From: Zancudomyces culisetae
Taxonomy: Eukaryota; Kickxellomycota; Harpellomycetes; Harpellales; Legeriomycetaceae
Reading direction: 5' to 3'
NCBI GenBank assembly: GCA_001969505.1
Contig: LSSK01001917.1
Coordinates: 1-14,583, forward strand
Length of the DNA: 14,583 nt
Under the pieces are notes generated by a model, which saw only the letters and a list, made by a program, of their open reading frames with translations, was not told the origin of the DNA and searched no databases. Made by a program: the position numbers and the translations under genes. Below are positions 9,918 through 14,583 of this stretch, one piece after another. How positions within the stretch are numbered: the stretch's first letter is position 1; every line of letters starts with the position of its first letter.

Positions 9918-11503
9918 CTACTGCCCCGCCAAAGTCTCTTGAGTGACCTTGATCTCTTCAAGCTCCTTTTCTGTACTTTGAACAAGTTGGCTAGCCTTCT
10001 GATAAAACTCTTGTTGTGCCTTGACAAAAATTGAGAGTGCATTGATAATATTTGGCTATATGTTTCAATTTAATCATACTGTTTAACCTTGCTACCTGAC
10101 ATCATAAACAAAAAAAAACAACAAAAAAAAAAGGTAAAAGGCAAAAATAACTAAAATAATGAGCAAAACTTACCGAGTCCAACGTCTTTTTCATCTTATC
10201 CATCGAGTCTCCAACTTTACTAACAAAGTCGTCTTCGGCTGTTTCGATACTCTGTTGAATCTAAAATCCATTATGTTTTCTCAAGTTATAAAATTCATCA
10301 CATTTAATTCTAGAAAAAAAAAAAAGAGTATGGACATTAAACGCTTACCCTTGCAACTTTTTCAGGCTTGGCACCACTCAACGAACGTTTAAGTGAGTCC
10401 AGTGACAGCCGTGCAGATTTTACATCCTTGCATGATTTGATTGCCGCTTCAACAGCATCAGCATTTTCATCTCTTAGCAGGGGAAGAACATTTATCTGTA
10501 TTTCCGTCACCTATTTTGTTTGGTTTGGTTGGATTTAGTTTACTAAACTGTATAACTCAAATTTATAACAGCAGTTCTCAAAACAAGATACAATATTAAA
10601 AATCATTTATACCAAACAGTACGATAGATAAAAAATAACTAATTATTACCATTTTTATATAGCTATCGTTTATATCAGCCTGCAACTTGCCAAATTTTGA
10701 TAATCCACTACCTAAAGTATTAATAAATAACAAATCAACGCTTTTAACAATGATATAATAAATATAAACAAATGAAATATATAACAAGATTGAAACTTAC
10801 CAATAGGTCCATCACGACCAAGAGTTTCGGCACTAGTAATACAATTTTTCGAAAGTTTTCCCAAAGTGGTACTTTCTTTTTTACCCTCGTAGTCCATGGT
10901 TATTTCCTCAGCGGCCTTCCTTCTATGTGGGTCGAGTAGATCATTCGGGAGGTGTCTGTTGGTGAAGTTGAACATGGTATTATCCAGTTTAAAGCTTAAG
11001 CTTTTAAGTTGACTTTGAAACATTGACAGTTCGGTATTGTTGATGCTTGAATATTCAAGTATATATTCGTGCAATTTCACATAAACAGTGTGGAATGCAT
11101 TCAGTCGCTATTGAACAGTTACATATGTTTAATATCTCACTTTCAAAATTTGCTAGCCAAAAAGTTGAGTTGTAATCGAGTGATATAGTGAATGTGTAGG
11201 CCTAAATTCGAAGAGATATAGCTTACCGATTCCAGAGCCAAATATTCGCTAGGGGGCTCAGTAATTGGTGTGACGCCCCTAATGCTCTCATTCGCATACT
11301 ATTTGTGCAAACAAGCAAAAAATACATATAGAAGTATAGTGAAGCTTTGATCTAGTCAAAATAAAATGAAAAAATAAATAATGACAAAGTATATGGTACC
11401 CAAAAATTACCTGTCGGAAATGCGTATAACCAGACTCAATCTTCGCTGTATAAGGACTGAGACTTCTAGTAAATCCGCTGGTATATTTGCTTAATTGATC
11501 CAT
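9918..11503 (-). CDS. BAR-domain protein (Gvp36-like), seven exons
   Basis: The exons, in transcript order, are 11503-11411, 11298-11227, 11107-10801, 10711-10650, 10510-10349, 10260-10174 and 10055-9918. All junctions keep frame and give 306 residues, near yeast Gvp36 (about 326). The family bends or senses curved membranes in Golgi, vesicle and endocytic traffic. Support: an N-terminal segment able to form an amphipathic helix (residues 1-31), the EYLALES/RLNAFHTVYVKLHEY segment expected at the start of this BAR family, long charged heptad-like helices, and a final helix with ALSIFVKAQQEFYQKASQLV, a typical last BAR helix. Donors are GTAATT, GTAAGC, GTAAGT, GTAATA, GTAAGC and GTAAGT; every acceptor is TAG. 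The intron between exons 3 and 4 is phase 1, the others phase 0. The BAR fold is well supported; the Gvp36 orthology is a judgement from sequence feel, so I give no symbol. Confidence 0.85.
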
Positions 11504-11632
11504 ATCGTTATTTTTTTTTGTTCCTCTGCGATTATATTCAAATGAATCTTTTCAGTAGTGTAGAAAGTATTTTTTTTATTATCAGATTACTAATATACCC
11601 GTCGGTTTAACCCTTTGCAATATAGCACTTTA

Positions 11633-11756
11633 TTATAAGCCGACTTTGAAAATAGGACTAAACTTTTTATGGCTGAGATTATAAAATAGTATTAGTGCAA
11701 ATAAAGCGATGATTCCACCAATCAGTAAAGCAGCATACTCAAAACCAGATATTATA
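11633..11756 (-). other. Possible terminal exon encoding one membrane helix
   Basis: After a TAG acceptor-like site (11757-11759), an open frame of 40 codons ends at TAA (11633-11635). It encodes FEYAALLIGGIIALFALILF followed by a short basic tail, a plausible single membrane span with cytosolic lysines. No ATG lies in frame before the upstream stop, and I could not find a donor and first exon that join in phase. It may be the end of a small membrane-protein gene or a chance frame. It is not recognised as any known small subunit. Confidence 0.2.
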
Positions 11757-12118
11757 CTAATTCAATAAGGGTTTGTAGAATTGGCAAGAGGTGCCAAAAA
11801 TAGCCGAAGTGTGGAGCTTTTAATTAGCTCACAAAATTAATCCCCAAAAGGCACTGAAAAAAAAAGTTGACATAAGCCAGCATAATGATTTGGTGGAATT
11901 TCAATCCCGGATATTGCAGATATTTGCTGGTGAACGGACGCCAAGAGTCGGCAAATAAGCGAGTGAAAAAAATTAAGAGTTGGCAGTGTATGCAGTACAT
12001 ACTTAGTCTTGGACTTGAGACTGCTAACCCTTAAGGCACTTGCCTAGCTTGGTTTGTAGGGTTGTAAATAAAAAAGAAATACTGATGATAGTGCGGAATA
12101 TACTTATTCATAGTAGAT

Positions 12119-12174
12119 GAAACTAAACTAAACTAAACTGAATTAAATAAAATTAAATAAAATTAAATAAAATA
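12119..12174. repeat. AT-rich short tandem repeats downstream of the propeller-like gene
   Basis: Four copies of a five-base unit (AAACT) are followed by about three copies of a ten-base unit (AAATAAAATT), ending just past the stop codon at 12178-12180. On the transcribed strand this is a T-rich 3' leader-out and could contribute to 3' end formation. No coding meaning is seen. Confidence 0.75.
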
Positions 12175-12177
12175 AAT

Positions 12178-14583
12178 CTAAACTTTTGACTCGAATATCA
12201 AAAACCAGCACGTAGCAAATGCGAAAACAACAACCAATTCCAAGTTATCATACAAAAACGTATAGAACCATGTAAACTGCATTGTGGAAACACGGCTCAC
12301 CAACGATAAGGCAAGTGATGAAAAGAATGGTGGAATTAATGTAAAGATCGGAGCATCATCATTCTTACCTCTACTCTTATCGTTGTTATCATGAGTGGCT
12401 GCAGTTTTAGGGGTGGAGTCGGTATTTGTTTTAGTTAATTTATAACTAACCAGGGTGCCATCGAACTTGAGGCCATATATTTTTGTGGTGTAGGCAAACT
12501 CTGAGGGAGAATTTGACATTGGTGGCGTGTTGGCGATTGGTTGTTTGTATGTAACAACCCTCAGTGCGATAAAATAGTTGAAGAAGGTGCCATAGTTTGG
12601 AGATAAGGTTCCCATCGCTCTAATGTTTGACTGTTGTTGTTGAACTGAAGAAAGAAGGTGGGCATTAGGAAATATGAAGTCAGAATCAAAAGGTGAGACA
12701 TAGTCGGGGTTTTCAATGTAATAGTCGGATAGCGAAGACGATAGGGATAGTGATAGGGGTGAAGCGTTCACTGTCGTCAATTCTGCTGACAAAACCCATT
12801 CGTACGGAGACGGCGAAGACAATGTTGTGTTTGAAGTGCGAATAAGCAGAGAATGTGCGTTTAGAAGATTGTTTAATGAGTCCAATTTATTGTGGGGAAG
12901 CTTCTCTTTTGTGTTTTTTTGTTCGGGATTTGGGCTTTGATCCGTACTGGACAATGTTCTGGTATAGACCATCAAATTTCCATTAGCTTTTACCAACACC
13001 AAATGATTGCCTGAATCATCAAGAGCCATGTTTGTGATTTCCGAATCGTTAACCCCAACGTCGCTATCTACAAGCTTTGTAGTTAGTCGATGTACGGTCC
13101 GCTCATTGCCATCAACAACAGTATCAACAGTAAGCAGCACTTTGGATAGATAGAAATAAATAGCTAGCGTATTCGAAGTTTGTTGTGTTGCTGGTGGTCT
13201 CTGAATTAGTTTGAGCTCGCCAGCTGATAATCCGTTGTAATTTCGACCGACGCTTAAATAGTATTGCGCCGTTTTGTTTAGAACCCATTGCCCCTCTATA
13301 TTAAAATTGTATTCAGACTCCAGATCAAAATCCTTATCCGTCTGTAAATCGCCGTTTTTCTTTTTGGATCTACTCTCCTTTTCCAGAATTGGCGGTAAAA
13401 GTTTATTTCCTGTTAGTTTATCATATACCACAGTCCGATTTTGTATAAATGTCAACTTGAATTTAAATTTATTGTCTTGAATCCACCCCTCTGGAACCAT
13501 TAAATCTACCATCCGAACATTTTCCTCATTCTGTTTGTCGCCTTCTAGAATTTTCTTTCCGCTGCGCATTATGTTGATGTTAGATTGTGGATAGATTTGA
13601 CTCAATCTTCTATCCAACAATGGACCTCTACTCGAACTCAAGCTCGCTGTTGATGCAAAATTTCCACTTGGCGATTGTGTGTCTTTTTTTTTAGAATGTT
13701 CATCTGTTTCCACTTTTGCCATTCGAAACATGTACTCGTCTTCATTCCGGATGTACACAACCATATCGTTTCTGATGCTAAATTTGGTCACTGGTAGACT
13801 TCCAGGTAGCTCATAATCAACATATAAAAAGCGACGGTTACGTTCACCAACGCAGCTTGTGAATCGTGAATCGTAGAATAGTGCGTTTGATATTCCACCG
13901 CCTGATTCATTCTTTTTGTCATCTTTATTATTATCCAGCATTTTTTGATTATAAATGCATACATTTTTGTCAAACGCTAGCGTTCTTAGTCGCTTGTCGT
14001 TAAGCAACTTGTCGTTTTTTATATTTTGAGCCCCATCATCCTTCACAAAAGACCCCGAGATGTTTTGGTCATCCTCAATCTTTGTAATATCTTTGAATTC
14101 CTGTTCCGGAACCATGGACACAAGAGTTTCCATGTTGTATACGCGGATATAATATTTGATGGTTTCGTTTTTATTATCAACAATCGAGTACAAAAAACCC
14201 AGTTTCCGGCCGCCTGTGATACCAGCTCTTTTAATGTCCCTGGTGCGGTCCAAGTGCGAGTGTATTACCACACCGGGTATTCTATCAGCAAACAAAAACT
14301 CCCAGTGCTTTTTGATGCTTTTCTTGTGTTCACCCATCTCTTTGCTGATGTCATTGCCGTCATTAGGGCTGGTATCCATGTTGAACTTAAACACCTTTAT
14401 CAGCCCTAAATTTATGTCATTTCATCAGCTGTGTCAGATAGGAAAAACTATGATGCTTTTTAAATAGAAATTGAAAAAAAAGAGAGAATGGAACTATACC
14501 TGATTCTTTTTGGAAATCGCTTTCTCGGAGAAAGTGACTGTGCTTGGCAATATAATACAATCCATTACCAATGTCTTCGCCAA
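12178..14583 (-). CDS. Unrecognised beta-propeller-like membrane-anchored protein, 5' end outside window
   Basis: I do not recognise the family. Two exons are visible: 14581-14500 (continuing beyond the window edge) and 14405-12178. They join as TCA-G|GG and encode about 769 residues. The first exon reads GNGLYYIAKHSHFL then ESDFQKES; the junction continues with GLIKVFKF, so no internal ATG needs to be the start. Repeating WD-like beta-strand segments are visible, for example LGFLYSI...IRVYNME, MALDDSGNHLVLVKANGNL and IYGLKFDGTLVSYKL, spaced as in a propeller but without clear WD dipeptides. Long polar linkers lie between them. The last 30 residues contain a strong hydrophobic helix (LVVVFAFATCWFLIF) followed by ESKV, so the protein is probably anchored by its C-terminus. 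An endomembrane scaffold or coat-like role is one guess; nothing in the sequence proves it. Confidence 0.75.
14406..14499 (-). other. Intron of the propeller-like gene
   Basis: The donor is GTATAG and the acceptor is TTTAG; length is 94 nt. Splicing removes stops in the intron and joins two frames that both look coding in phase 1. CTGAC near 14437-14441 and TGACA near 14416-14420 are branch-site candidates. Nearer AG sites (after ACACAG and GATAAAG) lead at once to a stop and were excluded. Confidence 0.75.

Larger units (their letters stand above)
11504..12177. other. Intergenic region between the BAR gene and the propeller-like gene
   Basis: Both flanking genes read leftward, so this holds the BAR promoter and the 3' end of the upstream gene. 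It contains a 58-codon minus-strand frame (11824-12000) without recognisable motifs, a possible orphan exon (11633-11756), a stretch rich in short inverted repeats (about 11770-12065), and AT-rich tandem repeats (12119-12174). None proves a gene. Confidence 0.5.

Noticed and set aside
11824-12000. 58-codon minus-strand frame
   Set aside because: No recognisable motif or family and no partner exon in phase; it overlaps the hairpin-rich stretch.
11895-12060. tRNA gene with intron
   Set aside because: Leu-tRNA-like words (an AGTCT/AGACT stem around CAA, and GGAATTTCAATCC) are present, but no A-box/B-box pair with correct spacing and no T-arm or acceptor stem can be folded on either strand.
12082-12140. 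Box C/D snoRNA (CTGATGA ... CTGA)
   Set aside because: The C-box has a pyrimidine where a purine is expected, the flanks form no terminal stem, and the D-box lies inside a simple tandem repeat.
14392-14394. Start of the propeller-like protein at 14394
   Set aside because: That codon is GTG, not ATG; the frame continues upstream through a TAG acceptor into a coding exon that leaves the window.

Overview
The window looks like nuclear DNA of a fungus. It is AT-rich, has convergent and tandem protein genes with spliceosomal introns, asparagine- and glutamine-rich coding repeats, and at least two families I associate with fungi: a Tul1/Dsc1 membrane ubiquitin ligase and a YML020W-like putative hydrolase. 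CTG codons fall where leucine fits (for example before the last RING cysteine pair), so I see no sign of a CTG-to-Ser code. The lineage cannot be fixed from the window. All eight introns I infer end in TAG and none carries TACTAAC, which argues against a typical intron-poor Saccharomyces-type yeast.

Layout. 1-1169: upstream region with a possible TATA box at 981. 1170-3579 (+): TUL1/DSC1-like RING ubiquitin ligase in two exons joined across an 88-nt intron (2508-2595). 3576-8753 (-): intronless 1725-residue YML020W-like protein, with a disordered N-terminal half followed by an alpha/beta-hydrolase-like core; its stop codon overlaps the TUL1 stop. 8754-9917: intergenic. 9918-11503 (-): BAR-domain protein (Gvp36-like) in seven exons. 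11504-12177: intergenic, with a possible orphan membrane-segment exon and a hairpin-rich stretch. 12178-14583 (-): 3' part of a gene I do not recognise, with beta-propeller-like segments and a C-terminal membrane anchor; an intron at 14406-14499 leads to an upstream exon that runs off the window.

Functional links are loose. The Tul1 complex acts in Golgi/endosomal membrane-protein quality control. BAR proteins of the Gvp36 type act on late-secretory and endocytic membranes. The last gene is predicted to be membrane-anchored, and the YML020W-like protein carries an acidic dileucine-type motif. A shared endomembrane theme is possible, but nothing in the arrangement shows co-regulation. I did not find a convincing new multi-gene system. 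The most unusual items are the intron placed exactly at the lumen/membrane boundary of TUL1, the very large low-complexity expansion of the YML020W-like protein with recurrent Trp motifs, and the unrecognised propeller-like membrane protein.
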